Assembly (NCBI GenBank): GCA_049969475.1
Contig: JBMFOU010000002.1
Location: 62,001-126,000, forward strand
Direction of reading: 5' to 3'
DNA: 64,000 bases
DNA from: UBA2030 sp049969475
GTDB taxonomy: Bacteria; Bacteroidota; Bacteroidia; Bacteroidales; TTA-H9
A program made the position numbers and the translations under genes. The notes beneath the pieces were generated by a model. It did not search any database and had not been told where the DNA came from. It saw nothing but the letters and a program-made list of their open reading frames with translations. Below are positions 1 to 7,538 of this stretch, piece by piece. How positions within the stretch are numbered: position 1 is the first letter of the stretch; each line of letters opens with the position of its first letter.

Positions 1-1
1 C

Positions 2-841
2 AGGTTGCGCGAAATATCTTTCCGCGACGCAGGGGGTGGCACAGGCAAGGAAATAGACATCGACATTTTCGACACGGCCAAGATTCCTTTCAAACAGCTG
101 ATAGTTTGGGACCCTGAGGATGAAGAAATTGTGGGGGGCTACCGTTTTATTCATATGGCCGACCTATCGCTACTCCCCAATGGACAGCCAGACTCTCCAA
201 CCGCTCATTTATTTCAATTTTCCGAAAAATTTCTGAAGGACTACATTCCACATACTATTGAGTTGGGTAGGTCGTTTGTGCAACCGGTTTATCAGGCTTC
301 CTACAATATTCGCAAAGGCATGTTTTCGCTTGATAACCTCTGGGACGGACTCGGTGCCCTGGTAGTAGAATACCCAAGTGTACGTTATTTTTTCGGGAAA
401 ATGACCATGTACACACACTACAATCGCACGGCCCGCGATATCCTTCTTTATTTCCTCAAAAAATTCTTCCCCGACCCCGACAATTTGGTCCGGCCCCACC
501 CTGAACTCGAAGTTCGTTGCCTGGATTGCGACCATGTCTCCCTTTTCACCGGAAACACCTATGAAGAAAATTACAAGATTCTCAACCAATCCATCCGTAA
601 CTACGGAGAAAACATTCCTCCTTTGGTAAATGCCTACATGAATCTCTCGCCCACCATGCGTTTTTTTGGTACTGCCCTTAACCACGAATTCGGAGAAGTG
701 GAAGAGTCGGGCATTTTGATCACCATACGGGATGTTTACGAGAAGAAAAAACAACGCCACCTGGCCACCTACGTTCCCAAAATCAAATTACCCAAACTTA
801 ATCTGAGAATCAGAAGGAGGTCGCATGATAATCATACATGA
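2..841 (+). CDS. GNAT-type acyltransferase (hemolysin/OlsB-like), 5' partial
   Basis: The reading frame is open to the left edge, so the real start probably lies outside the window; the TTG at 5 is only the first possible in-window start. The visible protein has the GGYRF core and the ELGRSFVQPVYQ motif typical of the acetyltransferase-5 (hemolysin-like, OlsB/GlsB-like) family. In other bacteria these N-acylate amino acids such as ornithine or glycine to make lyso-aminolipids. The C-terminus is basic (ends near IRRRS), as expected of a membrane-surface enzyme. The last 17 bases overlap engB, which suggests cotranscription. Family assignment is fairly safe; the amino-acid substrate is not known. 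Confidence 0.75.
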   Translation, partial: RLREISFRDAGGGTGKEIDIDIFDTAKIPFKQLIVWDPEDEEIVGGYRFIHMADLSLLPNGQPDSPTAHLFQFSEKFLKDYIPHTIELGRSFVQPVYQASYNIRKGMFSLDNLWDGLGALVVEYPSVRYFFGKMTMYTHYNRTARDILLYFLKKFFPDPDNLVRPHPELEVRCLDCDHVSLFTGNTYEENYKILNQSIRNYGENIPPLVNAYMNLSPTMRFFGTALNHEFGEVEESGILITIRDVYEKKKQRHLATYVPKIKLPKLNLRIRRRSHDNHT

Positions 842-1457
842 GGCCCGTTTTTTAAAAAGCAGTACACGATCGGAACAATGCCCTCCGCCTACCCACCCTG
901 AATATGCCTTTGCAGGCCGCTCCAATGTAGGAAAGTCTTCACTCATCAATATGCTTACCGGACGCAAGGGTCTGGCCAAGACTTCTGCCACACCAGGAAA
1001 AACACTCACCATCAATCATTTTCTTATCGACAACACCTGGTACCTTGCCGATCTGCCCGGTTATGGATACGCCAAAATCTCTAAGTCTAACCGCGAAGAG
1101 CTTCATCGCATGATCAACGATTACTTGATCAACCGGCCCAATCTGCTGAATACTTTTGTTCTGATCGACGCGCGTATCCCGCCTCAAGCCATCGACATAG
1201 AATTTATCAATGCCCTCGGGGAAAACAGACTACCCTTTACTCTTATTTTCACAAAAACCGAAAAGCTAGGCCCTGTTGTACTCCAACAAACTATTCATAA
1301 CTTTTTCGACCAGATGAGGGACACCTGGGAAGAGCTGCCTCAACATTTCGTCACTTCGGCTATTACCAAGGCAGGTCGCGAAGAAATTCTCTCATTTATT
1401 GCCGAAACCAACAAAATTTTTAAGCCACTTCCCCAAAAACGAAACCCGGGTAGCTAA
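825..1457 (+). CDS. engB: Ribosome biogenesis GTPase EngB/YsxC (YihA)
   Basis: Small TRAFAC GTPase needed for late 50S subunit assembly in the cytoplasm; 210 aa is the usual length. Visible motifs: P-loop GRSNVGKSS (residues 31-39), G3 DLPG (76-79), G4 TKTEK (143-147) and SA-type G5 near TSAITKAG. The G4 motif has Glu where TKxD is canonical, a mild oddity. The start is supported by a strong Shine-Dalgarno-like AGAAGGAGG seven bases or so upstream, uncommon in this phylum, inside the end of the previous gene. The stop codon sits in the loop of a hairpin terminator. Confidence 0.95.
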   Translation: MIIIHEARFLKSSTRSEQCPPPTHPEYAFAGRSNVGKSSLINMLTGRKGLAKTSATPGKTLTINHFLIDNTWYLADLPGYGYAKISKSNREELHRMINDYLINRPNLLNTFVLIDARIPPQAIDIEFINALGENRLPFTLIFTKTEKLGPVVLQQTIHNFFDQMRDTWEELPQHFVTSAITKAGREEILSFIAETNKIFKPLPQKRNPGS

Positions 1458-1466
1458 CCCGGGTTC
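1443..1466. terminator. Bidirectional hairpin terminator at engB / biotin carrier junction
   Basis: A 9-bp perfect stem (1443-1451 with 1457-1465, core ACCCGGGT) with a 5-nt loop lies between two convergent genes. The engB stop codon TAA (1455-1457) falls in the loop and stem base. T-rich sequence follows on the + side, and the minus strand reads GTTTTTGG after the stem, so it may act in both directions. Confidence 0.65.
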
Positions 1467-1470
1467 TTCA

Positions 1471-1848
1471 TTATTTCTTGCCGTTGACTGTGGGTTTAAT
1501 CTCGATAAGCACCTGATCCTTTTTCACTACATCCCCTTTTTTGACATGAACTTTTTTAACGACTCCATCGAAAGGGGCAAGGATCTGATTGTTCATTTTC
1601 ATAGCCACCAGTATAAGCAGTTTTTCGCCTGCTACCACCTTTTGGCGTTCCTTAACAAACACGTCGGCAATATTACCAGGGATAAAGGCTGTAAGTTGGT
1701 TGGGATTACCGAGCGTGTAGGGCTTTTTGCGTTTATACTTTTCGCTTAAGGTGGTCTTAAAGGTTGACCCTTCAACGGTTACCTCGACCAGTTCTTCAGT
1801 AGTTTCTGGCTGAACTGGGACAACATTCAGGGTATCATTATTTTCCAT
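1471..1848 (-). CDS. Biotin carboxyl carrier subunit of acyl-CoA carboxylase
   Basis: A 125-aa protein with an N-terminal charged linker and a C-terminal biotinyl/lipoyl domain (about 52-120). The biotin acceptor motif AMKM is present with Lys at residue 84. It would carry carboxyl-biotin between a biotin carboxylase and the carboxyltransferase subunit encoded 33 bp upstream on the same strand. No biotin carboxylase gene lies between or beside them, so that subunit must be elsewhere, or the complex could be a decarboxylase that does not need it. Family is certain; the exact complex is inferred. Confidence 0.88.
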   Translation of the reverse strand: MENNDTLNVVPVQPETTEELVEVTVEGSTFKTTLSEKYKRKKPYTLGNPNQLTAFIPGNIADVFVKERQKVVAGEKLLILVAMKMNNQILAPFDGVVKKVHVKKGDVVKKDQVLIEIKPTVNGKK

Positions 1849-1881
1849 ATAACATGGATTTGGTTTGGATAAGAAACGAGT

Positions 1882-3426
1882 TTAAAACGGGGGAATTCCG
1901 TGCTTTTTCTTGGGTAATGACTCCGATTTCGACATCGAAATTTCCAGTGCATGGCTAATAAAATGCCGGGTTTCGGCCGGTTCGATAACGGCATCTACAT
2001 AACCATAGGCTGCGGCTACATAAGGATTGGCAAATTTCTCTTTGTATTCTTCGATTTTCTTTTTGCGCATTTCTTCAGGATTATCGGCCTCCATGATTTC
2101 CTTGCGGAAAATAATGTTGGCAGCACCCTCGGGCCCCATAACGGCAATCTCTGCTGTGGGCCAGGCAAACACAAAGTCTGCTTTGAGATGGTGGGAGCAC
2201 ATAGCAATATAGCCTCCGCCATATGCTTTACGAAGAATTACAGTAATTTTGGGCACTGTGGCTTCACTGTAGGCGTACAAAACTTTGGCCCCATGGCGTA
2301 TCACTCCGGCATGCTCCTGATCGATTCCGGGCAAATAACCAGGCAGATCAACCAGAGTTACCAGAGGAATATTGAAAGCATCGCAGAAGCGGATGAAACG
2401 GGCCGCCTTGTCGGAACTGTCCACATCAAGCACGCCGGCCAATACCATGGGCTGATTGGCCACAATACCCACACTTTGTCCGGCTATCCGCGCAAATCCA
2501 ATGACAATGTTGGGAGCAAAAAGTTCCTGTACTTCCAGAAACTCCGAGTCGTCCACTATAGCTTTGATGATATTTCTCACATCATAGGGTTCGGTGGGGT
2601 CCACCGGAATGATATCGTCAACCTTGTATTGACGCTTGGGTGGCTTTTTGGGGAAGGGTTTAGCCCTATTTTCATTGTTCCAAGGAATAAAGCTCATGAG
2701 TTGCTTAATCTGTTCAAAGCATTCTTCCTCACTGCGGGCATAAAAATGGGCATTTCCGGTGATCTGAGCCTGCACCTTGGCTCCGCCCAAATCCTCTTTG
2801 GATATTTCTTCTCCTAATACTGTTTTAATAACTTCAGGCCCCGTAATGAACATCTGACTGATTTTGTCCACCACAAACACAAAATCAGTCAAGGCTGGAG
2901 AATACACTGCACCACCAGCACAAGGACCCAAGATGACCGAAATCTGAGGTATTACACCCGAGGCCATGGTATTACGATAAAAAATATCGCCATAACCTGC
3001 CAGGGCATTCACCCCTTCCTGGATACGAGCTCCTCCCGAGTCATTGATTCCAATAATGGGCACTTTCAGTTTCATGGCATGATCCATGATCTTAGTAATC
3101 TTCTTGGCATGGGCGTATCCGAGCGATCCACCAGCAACCGTGAAGTCCTGAGCGTAGATACATACCGGATAACCATTAATGGTCCCCGTACCTGTGATTA
3201 CTCCATCGCCAGGCAGAAATTTCTTGTCCATATCGAAATCCTTACCTGCGTGAGCTACGAACAGATCGTATTCGTGAAACGACTTGGGGTCGAGCAGGGA
3301 CAAAATGCGTTCCCTGGCCGTAAGTTTTCCTTTCGCTTTCTGACTTTCAATGGCTTTTTGCCCACCCCCCTGCGATGCTTCGCGCATCCTCTTTTTGAGG
3401 TCGGCAATCTTCTGACTAAGTGTCAT
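1882..3426 (-). CDS. Acyl-CoA carboxylase beta subunit (propionyl-CoA carboxylase / methylmalonyl-CoA decarboxylase type)
   Basis: A 514-aa carboxyltransferase of the PccB/MmdA family, with paired crotonase-fold halves. Glycine-rich oxyanion stretches are visible, such as NDSGGARIQEG in the N half and GGAYGGGY-like RKAYGGGYIAMCS in the C half. It moves the carboxyl group between biotin and propionyl-CoA (or runs the reverse in succinate/propionate metabolism). The start at 3426 was chosen because it begins MTLSQKIADLKKRM, typical for the family; a longer frame to 3525 would cross the likely promoter at 3483-3490. First gene of a two-gene unit with the biotin carrier. Substrate (propionyl versus other acyl-CoA) is inferred. 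Confidence 0.92.
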   Translation of the reverse strand: MTLSQKIADLKKRMREASQGGGQKAIESQKAKGKLTARERILSLLDPKSFHEYDLFVAHAGKDFDMDKKFLPGDGVITGTGTINGYPVCIYAQDFTVAGGSLGYAHAKKITKIMDHAMKLKVPIIGINDSGGARIQEGVNALAGYGDIFYRNTMASGVIPQISVILGPCAGGAVYSPALTDFVFVVDKISQMFITGPEVIKTVLGEEISKEDLGGAKVQAQITGNAHFYARSEEECFEQIKQLMSFIPWNNENRAKPFPKKPPKRQYKVDDIIPVDPTEPYDVRNIIKAIVDDSEFLEVQELFAPNIVIGFARIAGQSVGIVANQPMVLAGVLDVDSSDKAARFIRFCDAFNIPLVTLVDLPGYLPGIDQEHAGVIRHGAKVLYAYSEATVPKITVILRKAYGGGYIAMCSHHLKADFVFAWPTAEIAVMGPEGAANIIFRKEIMEADNPEEMRKKKIEEYKEKFANPYVAAAYGYVDAVIEPAETRHFISHALEISMSKSESLPKKKHGIPPF

Positions 3427-3482
3427 ACCAGTTGTTTTGATTAGTGTGTGAGGCGTTTTTATGGAATTTTGCCAAAGGATGG

Positions 3483-3490
3483 CAAAGTTA
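3483..3490 (-). promoter_or_regulatory. -7 promoter box (TAACTTTG) for the carboxylase unit
   Basis: On the minus strand this reads TAACTTTG, matching the Bacteroidota -7 consensus TAnnTTTG. It lies 56 nt before the ATG at 3426 and rules out the longer start for that gene. Confidence 0.5.
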
Positions 3491-3583
3491 ACCCAAAAAA
3501 TCCCCTTGTCAACGCCCCGCCTCACTGCCTGCCTCTCCCTCTCCGCCTTATTATTTGGAAGTGTGATATTTACACAGACTACC

Positions 3584-3591
3584 TATCTTTG
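3584..3591 (+). promoter_or_regulatory. -7 promoter box (TATCTTTG) for the YjbR-like gene
   Basis: TATCTTTG matches TAnnTTTG and ends 16 nt before the ATG at 3608. A clear -33 element at the usual distance was not found. Confidence 0.5.
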
Positions 3592-3607
3592 TTAAAAAAA
3601 GTTAAAG

Positions 3608-3952
3608 ATGAATATAGAGGATTTTCGTGTCTTTTGTCTTAGCCAACATTCTACTTATGAAGACTTTCCATTCGATGAAACGACACTGGTTTTTAAAGTT
3701 GGCGGCAAAATGTTTGCCCTGACCGATCTCGCTGAGCCTTTCTCTATTACCCTGAAATGCAACCCCGAACGAGCCCTTTCTCTTCGTGAACATTACCCCT
3801 CCATACAACCTGCCTGGCATTTCAATAAAAAACACTGGATAAACATCCTGTGCGATGGCTCAGTATCAGATGATATGCTGAAGGAACTCATTATGCACAG
3901 CTACCAATTGGTCGTTGAGAGCCTTCCAAGAAAACTAAAACCTACGCTTTAG
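3608..3952 (+). CDS. MmcQ/YjbR family protein
   Basis: A 114-aa protein with the compact fold sequence typical of MmcQ/YjbR (CyaY-like) proteins: an early FP-F/TLVFKVGGKMFAL segment, SITLKCNPE in the middle and PAWHFNKKHWINI near the end. Members have been described as possible DNA-binding proteins, but no biochemical role is well established. It is monocistronic, with its own promoter box, and converges on the small membrane protein gene with an 11-bp overlap. Confidence 0.85.
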   Translation: MNIEDFRVFCLSQHSTYEDFPFDETTLVFKVGGKMFALTDLAEPFSITLKCNPERALSLREHYPSIQPAWHFNKKHWINILCDGSVSDDMLKELIMHSYQLVVESLPRKLKPTL

Positions 3953-4178
3953 ACTCTTTTTTTTTACTTACGGGCACAAGGTCGGCCAAGAGGTATCCCA
4001 TGATAGCCCCCCAGATAATACTCATCCAGGGATTGCTGGTTATTGGACAACTTCCTGAATTACAACCAATTTTAATATAGTAAAGATAACCACCCACAGC
4101 CCCAATCAGCACACCAAGGGTCAAGATCAAAAGCCGCAGCTTACTTTTACGGGGAGAGGAATTTTGGCTATTATTCAT
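3942..4178 (-). CDS. Small two-helix membrane protein (DUF6132-like)
   Basis: A 78-aa protein with a short basic N-terminus and two predicted membrane helices (about 15-37 and 50-68). A cysteine-containing loop lies between them (GCNSGSCPITSNPW), and the C-terminus is lysine-rich. It resembles small Bacteroidota proteins annotated DUF6132; function unknown. The ATG at 4178 was preferred over a TTG two codons upstream. A -7 box at 4198-4205 fits this start. The CxxxxC loop between helices, with SNPW, resembles rhodanese-associated YgaP/DUF2892-type small membrane proteins, but no link is proven. Confidence 0.7.
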   Translation of the reverse strand: MNNSQNSSPRKSKLRLLILTLGVLIGAVGGYLYYIKIGCNSGSCPITSNPWMSIIWGAIMGYLLADLVPVSKKKESKA

Positions 4179-4197
4179 ATTCAACCTATTCGAACTG

Positions 4198-4205
4198 CAA
4201 AACTA
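4198..4205 (-). promoter_or_regulatory. -7 promoter box (TAGTTTTG) for the small membrane protein
   Basis: Minus-strand TAGTTTTG fits TAnnTTTG and lies 19 nt before the ATG at 4178. Confidence 0.45.
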
Positions 4206-4254
4206 ATTCATTTTTATATACAACTTCATAAATGTATAAAACCAGGGCTTTGCT

Positions 4255-4262
4255 TATTTTTG
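4255..4262 (+). promoter_or_regulatory. -7 promoter box (TATTTTTG) for aroB-aroA
   Basis: TATTTTTG ends 18 nt before the ATG at 4281. It lies inside the 5' extension of the longer aroB reading frame, supporting 4281 as the real start. Confidence 0.55.
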
Positions 4263-4280
4263 TCAGGAATTCAAATCCTC

Positions 4281-5342
4281 ATGCAAGCTGGCAGCCTACT
4301 GACCCCTTCTACACTGGATGAATTTATGCAGGTTCTCCGCCAACTACCAGGCGAAAAACTATTCGCGCTTTGCGACAACAACACATGGCATCATTGTTTT
4401 CCGCTGGTGGCCGGAGCACTCACAGAACGACCCTGCCATATCCACATCATTCCGGCCGGCGAGATGTATAAACAGCCAGAAACCTTGCTGGGCATTCTGA
4501 GCGAGCTTTCCCAGCAGGGATTTCAGAAAAACGATCTTTTGATTAATCTGGGCGGGGGGACCGTAAGCGACATTGGCGGATTGGCTGCTGCATTGTATCA
4601 ACGAGGCATGCCCTATGTAAACCTTCCCACAACCCTACTTGCCATGGCCGATGCCGCACATGGGGGAAAAACCGCCGTAGACCTCAATGGAATCAAAAAC
4701 AACATGGGAACTATCTGGTTCCCAACGAGTACAGTTGTTTATTGGGGTTTTTTACAAACCCTTCCCGACCGCGAACTCAGGGCAGGTTATGTTGAGGTAC
4801 TAAAGCAGTCGCTATTAGCCGGGAAAAAAGCCTGGAAGAACGCGTCGCGCAGGATGCCTGAGACCCTCATAGAGGAGCCTGAAATCATTTACGAAGCGGC
4901 TCGGTTTAAAATGAAAATTGTAAGGAAAGACCCTTATGATCGGGGTCTCCGCCAGATTCTCAACCTAGGCCATACCATAGGGCATGCCATTGAATCCTGG
5001 TCGTTGCAGCAAGAGGAAGGGCCTTTGCTGCATGGGGAAGCCATTGCACTGGGGCTGATGACCGAGATGCGCCTGGCCCAGGATCTGGCGGGACTTGACG
5101 AAAATTTTGCCAATGAAGCAAACCGCATTCTGCAGCGTTTTATTCATGCCCCAATTCCCCCGCTCTCAGCCATCGATGATCTTATTCGATTGATGATCCA
5201 CGATAAAAAAAACCGGAGTTCTACGATCCGCTTCAGCCTATTAGCCCAACCAGGCAAAGCACTCACGGGAGTGATTGCACGTGAAGAACGCATACGATGG
5301 GCCCTCGAAGCAACCCTTACCGGAATTCACTCTTTGTCATGA
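4281..5342 (+). CDS. aroB: 3-dehydroquinate synthase
   Basis: Second step of the shikimate pathway: NAD- and metal-dependent cyclization of DAHP to 3-dehydroquinate in the cytoplasm. The 353-aa product has the NAD-binding GGGTVSDIGG segment (91-100) and the HGGKTAVD active-site segment (127-134). The metal ligands are Glu in GYVEVLKQSLL, His in LGHTIGHAIE and His in LLHGEAIALG. The start at 4281 gives the normal family length and follows a promoter box; the frame could extend to 4164, but that part is low-complexity and not AroB-like. The stop overlaps the aroA start (ATGA), so the pair is probably translationally coupled. Confidence 0.94.
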   Translation: MQAGSLLTPSTLDEFMQVLRQLPGEKLFALCDNNTWHHCFPLVAGALTERPCHIHIIPAGEMYKQPETLLGILSELSQQGFQKNDLLINLGGGTVSDIGGLAAALYQRGMPYVNLPTTLLAMADAAHGGKTAVDLNGIKNNMGTIWFPTSTVVYWGFLQTLPDRELRAGYVEVLKQSLLAGKKAWKNASRRMPETLIEEPEIIYEAARFKMKIVRKDPYDRGLRQILNLGHTIGHAIESWSLQQEEGPLLHGEAIALGLMTEMRLAQDLAGLDENFANEANRILQRFIHAPIPPLSAIDDLIRLMIHDKKNRSSTIRFSLLAQPGKALTGVIAREERIRWALEATLTGIHSLS

Positions 5343-6601
5343 AATATGTAGTATTAGAAAGAACCGGACCTGTAAAGGGGGGCAATATTATCTTGCCGGT
5401 TTCCAAGAGCCTTAGCAATCGCTTGCTCCTGCTCAGGGAGTTAGCCCAGGATTCTTTTTCCATCGACAATCTCTCAGAAGCCGACGACACCCGCATCATG
5501 ATGAAGGCGCTTGAGGACATTAGGGAGGGCCGTCAAGAAATCCATGCAGGCGAAGCCGGAACGGTAGCCCGGTTTCTCACTGCATACCTTGCCTGGCTAG
5601 GCCAAGAACATATACTCACTGGAAACCGCCGTTTGCAGGAAAGGCCTATAGGACCTCTGGTGGATGCCTTGCGCCTTTTGGGTGCCCGTATAGAATTTGC
5701 TGGCAATGAACGATTTTTACCTCTAAAATTCGGAAAAGGAAAGCTTCAGTCAGGTACGGTAGAATTAGCCCCTTCCTTTAGTAGTCAATTTTTTTCAGCT
5801 CTTCTGATGATAGCTCCCCTTCTGCCTGAGGGACTCACACTAAAAACCACAGAACGGCCTGTTTCTTTACCCTACATCGACATGACCATAGGACTGATGC
5901 GACAGGGAGGTATTCAGGTGACATTCCGACCCTGGGAATGGAGAATCCATCCCGGAAACTACCACTTCCCAGAAAATATAAAAATTGAGGCCGACTGGAG
6001 TGCAGCCGCACCCTGGTTGGTGTTCAGTCTTTGGGCGGCACCTGTTCAAATTTTATTGCAAGGACTTGAGTCACCTTCACTGCAAGGAGACAGCTCGGGG
6101 CTGCATTTTTTCGAAAACCCATCATTTCATACCTCCTTTACGCCCAAAGGATTGACAGTTAGTACGAATGACGGATGTCAATTACCAGCCGAAATCCATT
6201 ACGATTTCGTCTACACTCCCGACCTTGCCTTGTCTTTCATTACGGCAGCGGCTGCTTCCGGGTGCAGGGGCACTTTTACAGGGCTTCAGACCCTCTCTCT
6301 GAAAGAGTCCGACAGGTTTCAGGGCCTGTTAGGGGAACTTGCTAATCTGGGGATTAAAGCAACGCCCCAAGGTAACCATTCAGTCATTCTTCACGGAACA
6401 AAAATCCAAACGATTCCCCCATTCATTAAGACCTATAACGACCATCGCATGGCAATGGCATTCGCCCCCCTGGTGCTTCTTACCGGAAAACTCTGCCTTG
6501 AAAACCCTGACTCGGTAAACAAATCCTACCCCCATTTCTGGAACCACTTATCCGACAGAGGGATTAAGGTTACTTTCACGAAGTATCTGCCGGTTTTTTA
6601 G
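5339..6601 (+). CDS. aroA: 3-phosphoshikimate 1-carboxyvinyltransferase (EPSP synthase)
   Basis: Sixth shikimate-pathway enzyme: joins phosphoenolpyruvate to shikimate-3-phosphate. Motifs in the 420-aa product: PVSKSLSNRLLLL (20-32, with the substrate-binding Lys 23), GEAGTVARFLTAYLA, RPIGPLVDAL, and near the C-terminus TYNDHRMAMAF, which binds PEP. The start overlaps the aroB stop by ATGA; an ATG 42 bp further upstream exists in frame but would add 14 atypical residues. Note GEAGT in place of the more usual GNAGT. AroB and AroA catalyse non-consecutive steps; the other pathway genes are not in the window. Confidence 0.94.
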   Translation: MKYVVLERTGPVKGGNIILPVSKSLSNRLLLLRELAQDSFSIDNLSEADDTRIMMKALEDIREGRQEIHAGEAGTVARFLTAYLAWLGQEHILTGNRRLQERPIGPLVDALRLLGARIEFAGNERFLPLKFGKGKLQSGTVELAPSFSSQFFSALLMIAPLLPEGLTLKTTERPVSLPYIDMTIGLMRQGGIQVTFRPWEWRIHPGNYHFPENIKIEADWSAAAPWLVFSLWAAPVQILLQGLESPSLQGDSSGLHFFENPSFHTSFTPKGLTVSTNDGCQLPAEIHYDFVYTPDLALSFITAAAASGCRGTFTGLQTLSLKESDRFQGLLGELANLGIKATPQGNHSVILHGTKIQTIPPFIKTYNDHRMAMAFAPLVLLTGKLCLENPDSVNKSYPHFWNHLSDRGIKVTFTKYLPVF

Positions 6602-6612
6602 GCAAAAACGGA

Positions 6613-6620
6613 TACCTTTG
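6613..6620 (+). promoter_or_regulatory. -7 promoter box (TACCTTTG) for the lutA-like gene
   Basis: TACCTTTG ends 20 nt before the ATG at 6641. The same GGATACCTTTG context occurs in front of tsaD, with closely similar bases upstream. Confidence 0.55.
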
Positions 6621-6640
6621 CAAACCTCATCAGACATACA

Positions 6641-7360
6641 ATGAACGTCGATATATTTATTCCCTGCTTTATCGATCAGTTTTACCCTGACACGGCCCGC
6701 AACATGATTAAAATTTTGGAACGACTGGGCGTGGCCGTGAATTACAATCCAAGGCACACATGTTGCGGACAAATGGCCTTCAACAGCGGCTTCTGGGACG
6801 AAGCCCGCAAGGTGGCCTCCAAATTTATCAGCGACTTTCCTGAAGACCGACCCATTGTTACCCCTTCAGCTTCGTGTGCTGGCTTTGTTAAAAAGTACTA
6901 TCATATACTTTTTCATAACTCCGCTCAGCATAACGAATATCGCCAAATTAAAAGCAACATGTTTGAGTTCACTGACTTTTTGGTGAATGTATTACATGTA
7001 AGCGAAGTAGGAGCCCGGTTCCCTCATCTGGTAACCTATCATTCGTCCTGTGCCAGCCTAAGAGAATACGGACTCAAAGACGAACCCATGCATCTGCTAA
7101 GCCATGTGCGCGACCTGGAGTTAATTCCCTTACCCCAGGCCGATGTATGCTGTGGGTTTGGGGGAACCTTTTCCGTAAAATTCGAACCCATCTCCATCGC
7201 CATGGCCGAGCAAAAAATTGAAAACGCCCTGAGCACTGGCGCCGAATATATAGTGAGCACCGACGCCTCCTGCCTGATGCATTTGCAGGGTTATATCGAT
7301 AAGCATCAAATCCCTCTGAAAACTATACACATTGTAGATGTGTTGGCCAGTGGGTGGTAG
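6641..7360 (+). CDS. LutA/YkgE-type (Fe-S)-binding cysteine-rich protein
   Basis: A 239-aa protein with two CCG (cysteine-rich) modules. The first has CFID, a CCGQ pair near 41 and SASCAGF; the second has SCAS, CCGFGG near 168 and DASC. This is the architecture of LutA/YkgE and heterodisulfide-reductase-like subunits that bind [4Fe-4S] clusters. LutA works with LutB and LutC to oxidize L-lactate to pyruvate. Here it stands alone: aroA precedes it and a terminator follows, so partners must be encoded elsewhere or the protein serves another complex. Family is clear, role inferred. Confidence 0.85.
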   Translation: MNVDIFIPCFIDQFYPDTARNMIKILERLGVAVNYNPRHTCCGQMAFNSGFWDEARKVASKFISDFPEDRPIVTPSASCAGFVKKYYHILFHNSAQHNEYRQIKSNMFEFTDFLVNVLHVSEVGARFPHLVTYHSSCASLREYGLKDEPMHLLSHVRDLELIPLPQADVCCGFGGTFSVKFEPISIAMAEQKIENALSTGAEYIVSTDASCLMHLQGYIDKHQIPLKTIHIVDVLASGW

Positions 7361-7431
7361 AGCCAATGATGAGCCAGATTCGATATTTTATCGAAAATCC
7401 ATTCTAGGCTATAATAAATTCAATCCAAAAG

Positions 7432-7479
7432 AGAGCCCCGCACCCAAAGAAATTTTTCGGGATGCGGGGCTCTTATTTT
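7432..7479. terminator. Bidirectional terminator between lutA-like gene and PUL
   Basis: An 11-bp stem (7432-7442 AGAGCCCCGCA with 7463-7473) is followed by a T-rich stretch on the + side and CTTTTGG on the minus side. It separates two convergent units. The rest of 7361-7538 shows no gene. Confidence 0.8.
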
Positions 7480-7538
7480 CAACACAATAAACCGATGGGT
7501 TTAATTATTCTTCGAAACCCCGAAGTCTCATAAATCGA

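Noticed and set aside
1399..1749. 116-aa plus-strand frame over the biotin carrier gene
   Set aside because: Antisense shadow of a gene with a clear AMKM biotin motif.
4164..4280. Longer aroB start
   Set aside because: The extension is AT-rich, not AroB-like, and contains the TATTTTTG promoter box.
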